DNA of 64,000 nt from Acephala macrosclerotiorum (GCA_014904845.1 MU119206.1:744001-808000), one strand, 5' to 3'. Shown: positions 11,250 through 24,836, counted from the first letter of the stretch. The notes: generated by a model not told the origin, from the sequence alone. Numbers and translations: made by a program.

Positions 11250-13853
11250 TCATTTACTCGTACGACTAACACTCCTCCTCGACATCCCCGGTTTCATCTC
11301 ATAACTATCTCCCCCTCCACTGCCCTCAGGATATAACCCCCCGCTCCACCGTCCACTTCTATCCTCATGCCTCCAACTCTCCCTTCTCTTCATTCCCTTC
11401 CCTCCCAATCCACCTTCACCACGTTCAGCCTTCGCCTCATCACTCTCCTCCCCATCCCCAACAAGAACTCCTTCACTTCCACTCCCACTCTGCACCGCCG
11501 TCTCCTCCCCAGAATTAGGGAAATGGGGAGTAGAGGCGTGGTCGAGATCATCAACCGACTCGCCGTAGTTCCCACCCACAGAAATCATCGTAAACGGACT
11601 CGCAGTCGGCGCATCCAAGAGACGAAGTTCTTCATCCGAGAAGAATCTCGGCAGCAAAAACGTCCGAACCGGAATCAACCCCAAAATAATAATCGGAAAC
11701 CCCACCGCAGCAATCGTTTGCGTGATCGCAAACGTAGCTCCAAACCCCACCAACTGAATAGCAACAAATACCCAGATCGCTAACCTCCTCCTGATCCTCA
11801 GCAATGACTCACTCTTCGGCGTCAAGGTTTTATCTTTGCACAAGAAGAGGATTTTGAGGGTGATGCCGTTCCCTTCGAGGGCTTGGACGCCCATTACAAA
11901 AAATAGGCCGGCGAGAACGCCTTGTGGGATTAGATGGAGGACGATGAGGAGGCGTCCGGTCATAGTCCCGAGGGTTAGTAGGCCTTGGGCTAGGTTGGAG
12001 AAGCGTTGTTCGACGACGTGGGAGGTTATTGTTGTTATGTGGCCTTTGGATGTGCCTTCTTCCTGTTATAATTATTAGATGATTGATATACTTCACAGAT
12101 GAGATCAGATGGGGTAGACCTACATTCGGATCAGAAACTACTTTGGTGACGCAAAGAGAGTCGGTGTGGAATGGTGCTTGAGGGATGAGACCATTGGGAA
12201 ACGGAATCCCGAGAAGTCCTGCAACACCTGTCGTAAGGCCGAGGAGGAAGAGATCCCAGTGGAAACCGGCTGGTTTGCGGAGGGGGAATTCGGTTCCTTG
12301 GGCGATTAGGGAGGAGACTGGAGACATGTCAGCATCTTTCCTCGACCCACCATCCCTTCCCCATCAGGGGTCCTTCAAGCAAAGTACCACGTAAATTTGG
12401 AGGAACATACCATTATGATCAAAATAAAATAATATCGTAAGAAGGACTGCAAACGGAATGGCAATAAAAACATCCCCAACACTAATGTCCCAAAAATGGA
12501 CGAACCACCCTCTATCAGTCGTCGGAAAGAAGGCTTTACTCGTAGGCAATGTGCTCAAGCTAATATCTCTCATCTTCCCGATGTGCACGAAGCCTGTGAA
12601 GAACACCACCGTCAACGGTGTTCCATAATCTTTGATGAAGACACGGACGTAGTGTTGGAACAACGGGCTTGTGCCAAGGACCCCGCAAAGATAGCCAACG
12701 GCTAGAACGAGAAGAGCAACCATGATAGACAGATAGAATGCTTCATCCGAACCCTGTCTCGTCAGGACCTGGATTCCTTTTTGCAGGTAGATGAAAGCAA
12801 CATAGAACCCAAAAATATCACAAGAAAACCTCGTAACATATTTCAACGCATTACAAGCATTGGTTATTGCCAGGAACCAATGCATTGCTAAGGACCACCT
12901 ATTCATCTTGTTAGCCTTTCCTCTCATCCACCTCTTCCCTCCCCTTCCCCTCGCTTCCCTCCTCTTCTCTCCCCATTCCCGTTCTTTCAACTTTCGGGAG
13001 ATGGAAACTTACAGACCAACCAAAGCCATAAAGGCAAAATAATTCGTCCCAGTCGGAACCATGATATCATAAACCGTATAATTGAAAACAGTAATAGGAC
13101 CAGTGACTCCAACAATCACCAAAGGTTGGGCGGCGAAGAGGGAGAAAACTACCGCGCCGAGGACGGAAGCGAGGAGGACTTCGTTTACGCCGTAGGACAT
13201 GTTTGTTTTTGTAAACCTTGTACTTCATCAGTTCTGTGTTCATAGCACCCTGATCTATTTCTGAGAGAGAGGGAAGGACTTGGTTTCAACTTACATATCC
13301 AACGAGAAAGCCAATGCAGGTAAAATACTATTCTCGTCGTCAGCACTCATCCAATCTTCTCCCCTTCCTCTTCTCCCGGATCGCCTCTCTTCAAGACCTC
13401 ACGTCACGGCCGCTCAATTGAACACCAGCAAACCAAGGAAGCAAAATGACATAAATTGAGATAGGTATAAAAGGCAGATACGCACTTAGCAAAATACATA
13501 TAAACCGTAGCAGGCACAACCCTATAATCCCAAGCATCCCTCCAATCACTCCCATAATAAGGCAATCGCCTCTTAACATCGTTTATCATTCCTCGGAACA
13601 ATCGTATCTTCCACCATCTTGGGGTATATTTACTCCTTGCACTTGCATTCGTGGGTTGTCTACCCAGCCCAGTACTAGAATCTTGTCTGTCTTCGTTTGT
13701 CTCGAGGGGCGTTCTCGAGGAGGAAGAAGGGGAGAGAAAGTCGAGGCGGTGTTTCCATTTCCTGCTTGAAGACGAGGGATTGGGATTCGTGCTCGAGGGA
13801 TCGTGCTGCAGAGTTGTGGGGAGGGAATAGCTATTCGAAGCTTGAGTCGCCAT
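11250..13853 (-). CDS. bor1: BOR1-type anion (borate/bicarbonate) transporter
   Basis: Plasma-membrane or vacuolar transporter of the SLC4-like HCO3 family (yeast Bor1, boron efflux). Six exons on the minus strand: 13486-13853, 13295-13327, 13013-13216, 12411-12898, 12124-12317 and 11250-12062, giving 699 aa. Exon 2 is a 33-bp microexon completing NILPALAFSLDM. Family blocks: RRLPYYGSDWRDAWDYRVV, FANILPALAFSLDM, YGVNEVLLASVLGAVVFSL, AAQPLVIVGVTGPITVFNYT, ITNACNALKYVTRFSCDIFG, LFYFDHNVSSLIAQ, GLLGIPFPNGLIPQAPFHT and VPQGVLAGLF-like IPQGVLAGLFFVMG. About ten or more membrane spans are visible. The Ser/Thr N-terminus and the charged, Gly/Ser C-terminal tail are cytosolic and variable. Exact substrate is inferred from the family. 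Confidence 0.93.
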
Positions 13854-14347
13854 CTTCGATATTCTGCAGTTCTGTTCGAGCTCGCGGGCTCAGTGTCTAG
13901 CGGTCAATAGGAAACTGAAGGAACAAGTAGCTGGGACCGATGTCGATGCATCAGGATGCCAATTGAAGGGCAAATATGGAGATAGAGAACTGGGGGAAAA
14001 TGTCGGCGGTGATATTTGAGTGCGGGCAAAGGGCCGCTTGCTCAAAAACGGCATTGTGAGTTGTGGGGTAGCTCTGCATTGGTGGGGAGGAGATTTAATG
14101 ACGTTCGTGTAGATTTTGTGGAGAGCGTTGGGGGTGATTGGCCAATGAGAGAAGCGAGAAAGGACGAGAATACCCGATGCTGCTTGGCGAGGGCAATTTT
14201 GGATTTTGAAAGCTTAATGGATGTCGCAAGTATATGCTGCGGAAGAGAACGAGTAAATATAAGTATATCATGCTATATGTTCATCGTCAAATTCGTATGC
14301 TTCCGGGTATCAATTATGTACCAATGCCATCGTAGCATCGTGTCTCG
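13854..14347. other. Intergenic between tandem minus-strand genes
   Basis: 494 bp: promoter of the BOR1-type gene and 3' UTR of the hydrolase gene. Contains an AT-rich stretch around 14230-14300 but no recognised element. Confidence 0.4.
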
Positions 14348-16654
14348 CTATGCTCTCTCTGAACCAACAGCTGCTCTCCTTGTAGCATCTTCCTCAACCC
14401 ATTTTCTGACCCTCTCTCCCACATCACCAACGAGGCTTTCATACTGAGGACCTTGGAAGAAAAGCCCGCAATGTGCACCGACTTCATCAACACCTTCCAT
14501 GTACACCCTGACCCAGCATTTATCTCGCTGACCACCATATGTCGGAGGTAACATGCAGAACTTCTTGTCCCGCTTCGGCTTATCATCTTTCATCGATGAT
14601 GTTACCGATGCTTGCCTCTCTCTCGGTTCGGGGTTGATGGTAGCTTTACGTAACTCTTCTTCTTTCTCCAGTCGCAACCCCTCTTTCTCTCTCCGCTTCT
14701 CTTCTTCTCTCAACTCCTTCTGCTTTTGCTTTTCAATTTCTCTCTGCTCTTTCGATTTCTGCTTCTCTTTTTCTTTGAGAAATCGCTCCTTTTCTTGCCT
14801 CACCTTCTTCTCCCGCTTCTCAACAAGCTTCTTGCGGTCTTTAATAGCACTATCTCGATCCTTGATAGCTTGCTGGTACGCTTTCATAACACGCTTGTGT
14901 TCCTTTTCCGCGATCTTACGCTCATCTTTGTCAGTATATATACTCAGGTCCACAGGCTCAGGCTCGGTAGGCATGTCTGGGATAGGTGGTAGAGCTGGTT
15001 CAGATGACTGCACATCGAGCCTGGGCTCCTCTCCTGCCTTTTCGGTCTCTGCCGTTGCCAAGGCGTGATATGGCTCATCGTCTTCGATCGGCATGGAGTC
15101 GATGTGCCTCATTGGAGGTGGTTCATTGTCATCTTGAACTCCCGAATTCTCGCCGAGAGTTTCCATCTGCGTCTTAATGGGAGACGCATCTGGTCCATCC
15201 TCAAGCTCCTGTGGTGTGATTGCACCATCGCCATATTCAGCGACAGAGATGCTTGGAGTAGGCGTTGGAGAGTGACTTCCAGAGGTCCGGAGACTCATAT
15301 CCTGCATCTCGGTCTCGATAGGTTGTAGGTGGCCATCACTGTCGATCATGTGCCCAGGAGGAACTTTTGGTGGCTTTGGTCTGCCAGTACTCGCTGTGTA
15401 GTAATTGGTAAATCTGATTCGCCGCACTGGTGGCCGGTAGCCTGGACCGCTATTTTGGGTCACATCATCCACATCCTCGAGAGCACGAAGTCTCTTGTAG
15501 CGATCCTGTAACCCAGAGTAGTCTGCTAGACAGCCCCCAAATTCCAAATGTGACATGAAGTACTGTTTTGTGGCTGTAGTCAAACCATCAGAATGTTTGG
15601 TGACGAAGTGCAGAAGACTATTCCAGCCTTTACGCTCTGGCAGCCGAACATCGTTCGGGAAAGGAGGATTGAAAAAGGGATCATTGGAGTTAGGAGTTGA
15701 TAACGGCGAAGTAATACTCTGTACGGTGCTTAGGGTGGTCGTGTCTGATTCAGCCATTGATGGCGCATAGCTTGGAGATGAAGCGGATGCCTGGCTGCTC
15801 ATTGGTGTGTTCATCCCACTGCTGGCAGCTGGGGTTTGCTTTGGTGGGTCGGCTGGTCTGAAGAGACTACCAATCCCACTTGCGATGACACCTGGATGCA
15901 TGCCTAAGAAAGGTGTATCAAAACTGATTGTGCCCAAGATCCGATGACGGAAAGGCTTTCCAGTAGCTGGTGTAGGTGGCCTCTGCAGGGCAACTTCTGC
16001 CGCCAACAGGCCTCCCATGCTATGTCCAAGGAGAACCACATCGGTATTGTGGCTTTCGTGTGGTTCCAACCTAGAATTCGATAAGCTAGATATGTTCGCA
16101 GGACTGGGGCGGGCTTACCAGGTACTGAAATCATCTCTGGCAAATTCAATAGCTCTTCTTGATTTGTATCTCGGATAGATCTTGGTGTGCACAACATGTG
16201 TCTCTGCAACCGCAATCGTAAGGAGATTGTGGACGTGAGCTGGGAAGCTCTGAAAGCTAGTCTCGTTGCCCATAAAACCATGAATATAAATCAACAGCAG
16301 AGTCCGTCTGCCACCTCTCCCTGATTCCGAAGGTACTAGAGAATGTGTGGAGGAGGATCTTGGGTCGTGAGATTTCCATTGTTGGGAGATCAGCTCACTC
16401 CTCCTCGCATCGTCGGAATTGTATGGAGGAGGAGGTGCAACGGAGCTTGTTCGAGGAGGCAATGGAGGAGGTCTGCCTCGTGCTTTCTCTGATAATTGTG
16501 CAGGTGTCGCAAATGACGAAATGCGGTCGATGTCTTCTCGTCGAGCTTTCTCCGCGAGCTGGGCTTCTGTCGCCCAATTTCCCCAGCTGCCCGACGCTGA
16601 GGACTCTGGTTCGTCTCGCGGACGCTTCTCGTCGAGTTGAGCAGGAGTAGCCAT
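14348..16654 (-). CDS. Large alpha/beta hydrolase (lipase-like) with C-terminal coiled coil
   Basis: Exons 16119-16654 and 14348-16070 on the minus strand give 752 aa. The 48-bp intron joins DDFSTW to LEPHES. The N-terminal 110 residues are low complexity and repeat a short motif (ATPAQLDEK, ATEAQLAEK, ATPAQLSEK). The hydrolase domain follows: IYIHGFMGNETSFQSFPAHV supplies the oxyanion region and VVLLGHSMGGLLAAE the GxSxG nucleophile. The middle holds a Ser/Pro-rich disordered stretch. Residues about 510-630 form a long Lys/Glu/Arg coiled coil (for example KEKEKQKSKEQREIEKQKQK). Conserved in filamentous fungi as a DUF676/PGAP1-like lipase family; substrate unknown. The C-terminal segment after the coil (MLPPTYGGQRDKCWVRVYME) looks like a second small conserved module. 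Confidence 0.85.
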
Positions 16655-17750
16655 GTTGCTTTATTATCCGTGGAGTCTGCTATGCATTGCGATTTTCGTG
16701 TTCTGGTTTGATGGCTGTTTCGTTTCGTTGATCGAATCTTGGCTGGTGACTCTCTTGTAACAGCCCCGCGATCCAGAAGCTTGATTTTTATCGCGATAAC
16801 GGGTGAGGCTTGGCGGGGACCTGCAAGCGGGCATCATGTTGCAGATTTAGATCACATGCCGATACGACGCTGGAACGTGTCTTTCATCATGTATAATCTT
16901 CACGAAGTAATGAATCTTGGGTAATATCAATACGAGTCTCAGTCATAAAAGAGACCAACTGTCCATTTTCGGCCGACAAGGCGTTTTGGTGTTGCATCAG
17001 CCAGTGGAGGCGTATTGAACCGGCCCTATTTGGCATGGGCGCTGGTCGGCCTGGGATGGAACATTGGAGAGAAGCATCGGCCGGTCATCTCGAACCCTCT
17101 CCCGCGCAGTGGTGCGTCGAGAAGGGTTTCTCGTCCAGTGCCTCGCCTGTGCTCATTGTTCAATCTGCAGTCCCAGGCTGACCAGAGCCGCACCAGCCAG
17201 TCGGGCTCCGTAGGTGTATTCTTCTCATATGAGCTGACTCCTCTCGTCATCCAGCCATTCTCTGAGACCGGCTTCTCGTGTCGTGCTCATGTCTCTCCAC
17301 ATTCCAACATCAGCCTATCCAGAGCCATCCCTTCCGTGCGTCGCATTTTTGAGCCTCTTGCTAACGTCGCCCCTGTAAAACGTCTTATTTTTAATTCCAC
17401 TGAGCGGACATCAGTCGCACATCTGGCTAAATGCCCCGGCTTGCCCCGGTAATTTCATGTAATTGGGCCTTCTGATTGGCACCTCATCTACTCACAGACC
17501 AGGAACAAACCAGGAACAGACCCGCATCCCAAATTAGCGAAATTTGATGCCAAGAACCCTGTGGGCAACGAGTCCTGAGTCTGCGCTTTTGCGTTATCCG
17601 GACGACTCTCCCTCAGCAGAGCACAACTCTCTTCTTCCCACCTCACGCCTCAATGACGGCAATGAGTTGACGTCGCACCTCACCCACGCGTCGAATCGCG
17701 GACATCAAGAAGTTACGCAGCGCTGTAGAGACAGCAGCACCGGCGCCGCC
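16655..17750. promoter_or_regulatory. Divergent intergenic region
   Basis: 1.1 kb between the divergent hydrolase and membrane-protein genes. An ATG at 17547 is in frame with the downstream gene and would add 68 residues, but these have no signal peptide or motif, so this stretch is more likely leader. No other gene is supported. Confidence 0.45.
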
Positions 17751-19237
17751 ATGAGCGACGACGACCACGCCTGGCCATCACTCATTCTGGCCAAGCACGA
17801 GAGCGCTCATCGCGAGCACAACCACAACCACGACCACAATCACCAACATCAACACCATCTTTTTCACAGAGGCCAGACCGGCGCCACCACAACAGCAGTC
17901 CAGTCAATCGTTACCGAGATCACAGCGACGGTATCAGTGGTCCAGCAGATTGACGTCGATACCAACGGCAGCACCTTCACTATACAAACAGTGTTGGCCG
18001 ATTCTACCCAAGGATATCTCGCTGCGACGACAAGTTCCAGTGCCACATCAACAACATCAGCCAGTCCAGCAGAAGCCTCCTCGTCTTCCTCATCAGCATC
18101 GTCTACGACTGCGGCAGGATCAGGAAGTTCTGCATCACAATCATTAAATACCACATCGACCTCGTCGACTTCCACTCTTTCCACAAGTTTCGCTTCGTTA
18201 ATAGCTAGTTCTAATTCTACGACCTGTAAGTCTATGCTTCAAAGATGGAGGGGAAATTGACTAACCAAGGAGCAGTAATTTCAAGTACCTCGAGTAGCTC
18301 ACACTTCTCAAACTCTTCGGTCGTATCAACCTCGTCTTCGAGCTCGTCCTTCACCTACCTCACATCATCGAGCTCTAGTTCATCCGAGGAATCGTCCACT
18401 TCCACCAGTTCGACCTCGTCCCTTTACTCACCAAGTTCCTCAACATCCGTAGTTGCGACCAGCACCGGGGGTGGTATTGCTGGGGGAACAGCAGGGAGCA
18501 CTGGTAGTGCGTCAACCACTACCGCAGCGTCTGGAAGCGGAGGAAGTTCAAATGCTAATACACCATCTACGCCAGTTGTTGTAGGTGGTGTTGTGGGCGG
18601 TATTGCTGGGGCTGCCATTTTAATATTCATTCTCCTGGCCTTCATTCGATGGAAGAAACGACACCAATCCATGTTGCAGTTGGGTAGTGGTAATGAGGGA
18701 GCCGGAGCTGGAGCCGCAACTAGCCGAGATGGACCGCCGCCTTCTCAACTATCTGGTGGCATGACCGAACGGCGATCATTGGCTTTTGTCCCATCTGCTT
18801 TGGCTAACCTTACTGGACTCAAGCGAGGCTCTCGACAAACGGACCGGACGGTATCGACAGCAGAAAGTGAACGGGGCTTCTACCGAGTTTCTGGAAGGAA
18901 GCTACCGTCCGTCTTGCAGACAGGTGGTGACGGATACGGAGGTGGAATAAATGAACCCAACACCTTGAGTGGATCATCATTTTACCGGGACTCGCAGGGC
19001 TTTTATGGCGGGTCTGGAACTGCAGCAGCAGGGACGTCGACAAGACCTGAAAGCGGGGTGCCTGTTATGCGACCAAGTCCAGCGAGGACACCAGTTACCC
19101 AACAAGGACCGTTCTCGGCGGCGGCGGCAGCGCCCGCGCCATTGACACCACCACCGCCACGGCCCGATCTCGTAGGGCGGTCTCATCCTTCGCAGGATGG
19201 GTCTCACGTCTCGTCGAGATTTACGGAAGAGGTGTGA
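17751..19237 (+). CDS. Ser/Thr-rich single-pass membrane protein with His-rich N-terminus
   Basis: Exons 17751-18225 and 18276-19237 give 478 aa (546 from the alternative ATG at 17547). The ATG at 17751 was chosen for its strong context (GCCGCC before ATG). Order of features: an acidic start, then a histidine cluster at residues about 20-45 (HREHNHNHDHNHQHQHH), a Thr/Val-rich region, about 200 residues almost entirely Ser/Thr/Ala (likely O-mannosylated ectodomain), and one transmembrane helix GGIAGAAILIFILLAFI. A basic stop-transfer WKKRHQ follows, then a Gly/Pro/Ser-rich cytosolic tail. The plan is that of WSC/Mid2-like or SKG6-like wall sensors, but the cysteine-rich WSC domain is absent and no cleavable signal peptide is visible. 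Function not known. Confidence 0.75.
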
Positions 19238-21038
19238 GCCTGAAATAAGCTCTGTGTCTCAAAATATCATGAAGGAAGTCTGTGCCTCGGCCAAGGGATT
19301 TCTGGGTGATGGATGATCATGAATATCCCTCTTCCTTGTAGATATTGTCAGTGCCCTAGCGCACTTTCTCCTTGGCTCATGCCTGGATATCTTTTGCGTT
19401 TTTTGCATCTGATTGGCGTTTTCTGTTATGTATGAATCAGTCGTCTTGGAGCGCTGACTAAAGCTGGTCTCATTTGTTGTGATGAGGTTGTCTTGGATTT
19501 AGACGACATTTGTTCATGAAGACCAGGACCTACTTGGAGATGAAGGACTGTTGTCTTTTGCTCCGTTCAGGGTCGTGTCAGTTGTATAATACCCTTTTGT
19601 GTAGTCGAGTCGTCAAGTCGATTCTTCAAAGTACTGTAGTACCTGGATAGATATGGAACGGATAAAAGATAGTGTCTCCCACGTCTGTTAATTGACGAAG
19701 ATTTTGTTCGTGAGGTGTAACATACCATGACATTCTATCGATGACGAGATCTTCGTTCATGTGTGATGAGGCAAGTAAGAAGTGCATTAAGCAAATCAAT
19801 CCCTCCCCACGCACCTACTTCAGACCGAATATGCAGTGGTCCGTTCAGTCGTATGCTGGTATGCTCGTACACTAAACGCTCGACTCAGACCCAAGGTGGC
19901 TGAGCAAAGAAGATGATACAGGGTCAGCATTTGTCACTTGTCCACCACAGACGTGGACTTCGAGATTGTTTCAAAAGTGTCGGAGATCAGAATCAGCATA
20001 TCTATTGGTCCGCCTTCATCACAAAGTGACGAACCCCTCACGGGGTATCAAATGTTATCAAGACGATCATTTCTTGAGATATAGCTACCTAAGGATATTC
20101 GAACAGAGTCAAGACCTTCCAAGAAGGACAAGAGTTCTGGGTATCTCGTCAGGCGGCCGCCAGGATTTAGATGTAGTAAGACGAGTCGTCCCATCGAGAC
20201 GTAGTAGCGCATCTTGAAACCGACAGGTGGGTACGCAGCTCAACGGGATATTTCTTGCACCGTGTCACAACCTTAATCCGACTTCGAAGTGGGCTTGCTG
20301 GCGTCACAGAATTTGCTTTTCGACGCCCGATTCGGACGGTTGGTTAGGTTTCTTCCTCCCCTCCATCAGCAAAGAGACTTGAAAAGGAGGCGCAGAACCC
20401 TGTACATTTCGGAGAATTGAATTAGATATCTGTCGTTCTAGCGTAATGAACACCTAGAGATCGGTAAGCAAGTGTGTCTGTCGCCCGCTTTCTGTACGGC
20501 ATACTCAGAGAATGATCGACGCTCTGAGGGGGATCGAGAACCAAAGCAGGAGGGGAAACAGGCCACACAGGACCTGTGCTTTACGTCGTACTTCTCGCTT
20601 TGGTCTGGTCAGGTTCTTCCTCCGATTATCAATACCTTATCCAACCCTCGGTGTCGCGGCCTGCTCCATTATTTTTCTCCCATCTTCATTCATCCATCTA
20701 GAACATCTTCCACCTGCCATCTCCCGTCTAAACCCTCATCACGATTTACAAACTTTAACAACGCACACTACCGTCATTTGTCTTGAAGCGACCAACCCCC
20801 ACGAAAGGACCCTGAAGAATTTGATTGGGCGATCGTATAGTGTCTTGGCAGCAAGCAGCGGGATTTACTCAAAGTCCGAGGCGAGGTGACGGCTACACCC
20901 ACCAACAACGCAGGCCCAAGAACGAAAACGAATACGCCGCGAATAGCATCTTGTCCGTTCCGGCGGAGGAATTTTTGCTGCACCTTACCTCATCCACAGC
21001 AGCCAGGCCTTCTCCCCTCTCTACGATTTAGGTTCTAG
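19238..21038. other. Long intergenic region and leader of the Zn2Cys6 gene
   Basis: 1.8 kb without a supported gene. The last 500 bp are CT-rich and carry several upstream ATGs, in keeping with a long 5' leader of the regulator. Short frames between 19966 and 20890 have no family resemblance. Confidence 0.4.
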
Positions 21039-24000
21039 ATGTCGCAAATTCAATCACCGCCGAACTCAATAATGATGGATCCGCGACACGATAACAACGT
21101 TAATGGCTACGCGATGCCGCCGCAAGGCATGCCGGCGCCTCCCCCTGTGTATAACCCCCCGCCTCAGATCTTTGGAGGGTATGCGACTGATGGGTTGCCG
21201 AATATGAATATGCCGGATTTGGGGCAGAATTTGTTTCCGGATGCGACGTTGATGGATGAGAGTATTGAGGCCAAGAGGAGGAGGATTGCTAGGGTAGGTT
21301 GTCTACAAATTTACTGTTGCTTTGAAGCCAGGAGCGGGGCTTGGAGAATGATGGCTGATGCATGCGACAGGCTTGTGATATGTGTAGGAAGAAGAAGATT
21401 AAGTGTGATGGAAAGCTGCCGGAATGCACGCATTGCGCCAATTATCATACACAATGTGTGTTCACGCAAGTTGAGAAGAAGAGGAACCCGCCAAAAGGGT
21501 ATGTTGTTCCTGGATGTGGGACATCGGGGGTTACTAATCTCTTTGTAGAGCAAAATACATTGAGGGATTGGAGAATAGGCTAGGTCGAATGGAAAGCTTG
21601 CTGAGACTTTCTGGTATGTTTGCTGTGAGGGAAGGCGCATAGCGGTACGGGACTTACAGGGCCTAGGACTACTTACAGAGGATGGTTCGGACTTGGGAAC
21701 CTTGGAGAAGAGACTGGCAGAGACGAAAAGGGAATCGCTACGATTGTCGCAACAACCTGGGTCGAATCCTACTTCTCCCACACAGACATCACCGAACGAA
21801 GAGAATTCGTCGACTCCGAGAAGTCATATCGCGTCACCAGAACCACAGAATAAGTCCACACCAAAGAATGCAGACAAAGAGAAGCGAAAGAGCGGAAGTC
21901 CGGAGGAGGAGAAGGAAGAGGAGGTAGAGGCGCTGTCCGACATGATGTGCTCGTTGGTAACAAACAACTGTGGTGAAACTCGATACATAGGTTCGGACAT
22001 TCAGGAATAAGGCATACTCTGGGGAAATGCTGACACAAGATAGGATCTTCATCCGGATTCTCAATCTTCTCACCTAAGGGTATCCAATGGGTCAACGAAA
22101 AGACGGGCGACTCTTCCTTCCAGGAAATGATATCCTCGGCTTCTGTGGACGAGAACAAATGGATGTATTGGAAGCCGGAAGTATTCGGAGATCTGTTCCA
22201 ACGACCCATCTTCAAGCGACTACCTCCCAAGAACGAATGTCTGTCTCTAATGAAGGACTTTTTTGAGAACTTCAACTGCATGTTCCCACTATTCCATCAA
22301 CCGACATTCATGTACCTCGTGGAAAGACAATACACAGACGACCCCTACGAAGGATCGGGATGGTGGGCCAGTCTCAACGTTGCTCTAGCTATTGCACATC
22401 GACTTCGAGTTATGAGCAATCTCGTACCAAAGGAGGAGGATGACAAGGCTTGGGGATACATGAAGAACGCAATGGGAGTTATGACTGAATTGACATTACG
22501 GAATACCGATCTCTTGAGTGTCCAAGCTCTGCTCGGAATGGCCTCTTTCCTACAAGGCACACCAAATCCCCAACCTACGTTCTTCCTCGTTGCCGCAGCT
22601 ATCCGGTTGTCGCATAGTATTGGACTGCACAAACGAGGTTCGGGCTTCAATCTCAACCCTATTGAGATTGAGCAGAGGAAACGAGTTTTCTGGATTGCTT
22701 ATATGCTCGACAAGGATATCTGCTTGCGGTCAGGAAGACCTCCGGCGCAAGACGACGATGATATGAACGTTGAACTTCCGACTGCAGATCCCGAGGACAA
22801 CATTGGCAACATTCCTCTGGCTGATGGAAAGGGCAAGGTCAACTTGTTCCGTCTGATGGTCGAATTCTCTACTATTGAGAGCAAGGTATATAAGCAACTG
22901 TACTCGACGAAAGCTTCAAGGCAGTCTGACGGAGAATTGCTTAACACGATTGGAGAGCTGGATCACCTCTTGGAAGAATGGAAGGACAGTATACCAGTCG
23001 ACTTCCGTCCAGAACATGAGATCAAAGCTTCACATACCCCGCTGATACTACATGTTGTTATGCTCCATTTCGCCTACTACAACTGCCTGACTACCATCCA
23101 TCGAATGTCGATACACCACGGATACTGGACCAGCAGGTTATCTAACTATGCGATTCAAGGCTTGAACGCTAAGCCTCTGAACCCTCGCGTCTTCTCTTCG
23201 GCAGCACTATGTGTTTCGGCTGCTCGAGCTTCTATTCATCTGATCAAATATGTACCACAAGGAGACTTTGCATGCGTTTGGTAAGTTCAGACGAAAGCAT
23301 GGAAACTATAATGCTAACATACCTAGGCTCATTCTCTATTTCCCAGTTTCAGCTCTTGTAACACTATTCGGAAACATTCTACAGAACCCTCAAGACCCTC
23401 GAGCTCGTTCTGATGTCCGCCTAATGAACCTCGTCGTCACTTTCCTCTCAACATTAGGCACCGAAGGCGAGAACGGAGGAGTGAAGCGCATGTTAGGCGT
23501 CTGCTCCGAATTCGAACGAATCGCCAAAGTCGTCCTCGACAAAGCAGAAAAGGAGTCCTCCTCTCGAAGAAAAAGAAAGAACAACGACGACCAATCCGCC
23601 AAAACCAAAGCCCCCGTCCCCAACGCCTCCTCAATCCCACCCCACACCCCAAGCACGAACAACGCACGCACCCCCTCCATGGCCGGCGTCTTTTCCCCTG
23701 GCATGGCCCAACTCAACGCCGCCAACGGCTACTCCCCCATGCCCGGACCCGGAACCAACCACGGCTCACCCAACTGGCAAGATCCCAACTTCGCTGGCAG
23801 TGAATACATGTCACCCAATGGCATGACACCCTTCGCCGATATCCAAAACTACACTAACGGAAACGATGTCCAATCACCTGTAAACACGAACAGTTTCCAA
23901 CAGCCGTTCGTACCGCAGGATCTTTGGCAGATGCCCATGACGTTGGAGTGGGATTGGGCGGATATGACAGGTGGTCAGTATCCGAGTTTTGAGAATGGAA

Positions 24001-24077
24001 TTGTGGGGGATTTGAACTTGCAGAATAACGATAATACTCATTTGCAGCATCAGGGGCAGGATCCGGGGATGCTGTAG
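21039..24077 (+). CDS. Zn2Cys6 fungal transcription factor
   Basis: Nuclear regulator with a Gal4-type binuclear zinc cluster and a fungal-specific middle homology domain. Six exons: 21039-21293, 21371-21498, 21549-21613, 21679-21990, 22044-23280 and 23327-24077, giving 915 aa. The zinc cluster spans the start of exon 2: [20 protein letters not shown] then [11 protein letters not shown], with all six cysteines. A linker and short coiled coil follow ([20 protein letters not shown]). The Fungal_trans region is in exon 5, with [51 protein letters not shown] and [20 protein letters not shown]. The tail is Asn/Pro/Gln-rich, a likely activation domain. The exon 3-4 join is uncertain: acceptor 21678 keeps frame, but relatives often read GLL there. 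Targets unknown. Confidence 0.9.
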
Positions 24078-24836
24078 TTTCTATTGCTCGCGATTTAGAC
24101 TTGAGGGATGGGATACTGGGTGGTATTTTGCTTTCTTGATCTTTGACAACACGAGCAAGCGTACGGGATGGTGTCTCGGTAGGGCATAAAGGGATTTGCT
24201 ATATTTGAAGTTGCATTTTCTGGTAGTTAAGGCTTGGCGTTATCTTTGCTTCGATTTTGCTGTTGCTTTCTGACGATGTACGGACTTTCATTGCGGCCGT
24301 CGGGTTATGGATGGAGAACGGGTTATGTAACTCTACTCTACGAGCTGAAATTAGCGAAGTGCTATGTACTCCATTGTCGTGAGGCAATGTAATATGAGTA
24401 TTAAGTTCGCTAAATGATGTCTATTATATAACTTGATATCCGCATCTCCGTTCCTCAGACTGTCTCAATACCTGAATTACGTGCACACATTCTTCTTGAA
24501 ATTATTTGTTCTTGGTTTGCCTTCCTTAAATCTCGACTCCATTTCGTACTTTGAAATATGTTTAATTCAATCTCAGGACTTTTCCAAGTTTTCTTCCACA
24601 ATTGTTAGCATTGGATCCTCGAATGCGATTACGGACTTGAGCGAGAAGTGGCGTCAGGGGTTCACCTTACCTCAGCTGTCGCATCCTTGCAAGAGGCTTT
24701 CCTTCATGCGTCGAAAGATTTAAGCATAAGCGACCCCACGACCGCCAAGAATATTTGTTCGCAACACCCTTCTTGCTTTTCTATACGACCTCTTCTCTCG
24801 CAACGTAGAGTTTTGAATACAGGACCAGTCTAGATA
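24078..24836. other. Intergenic between regulator and SDR gene
   Basis: 759 bp of 3' UTR and promoter. Local AT-rich tracts; no gene or repeat recognised. Confidence 0.4.
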
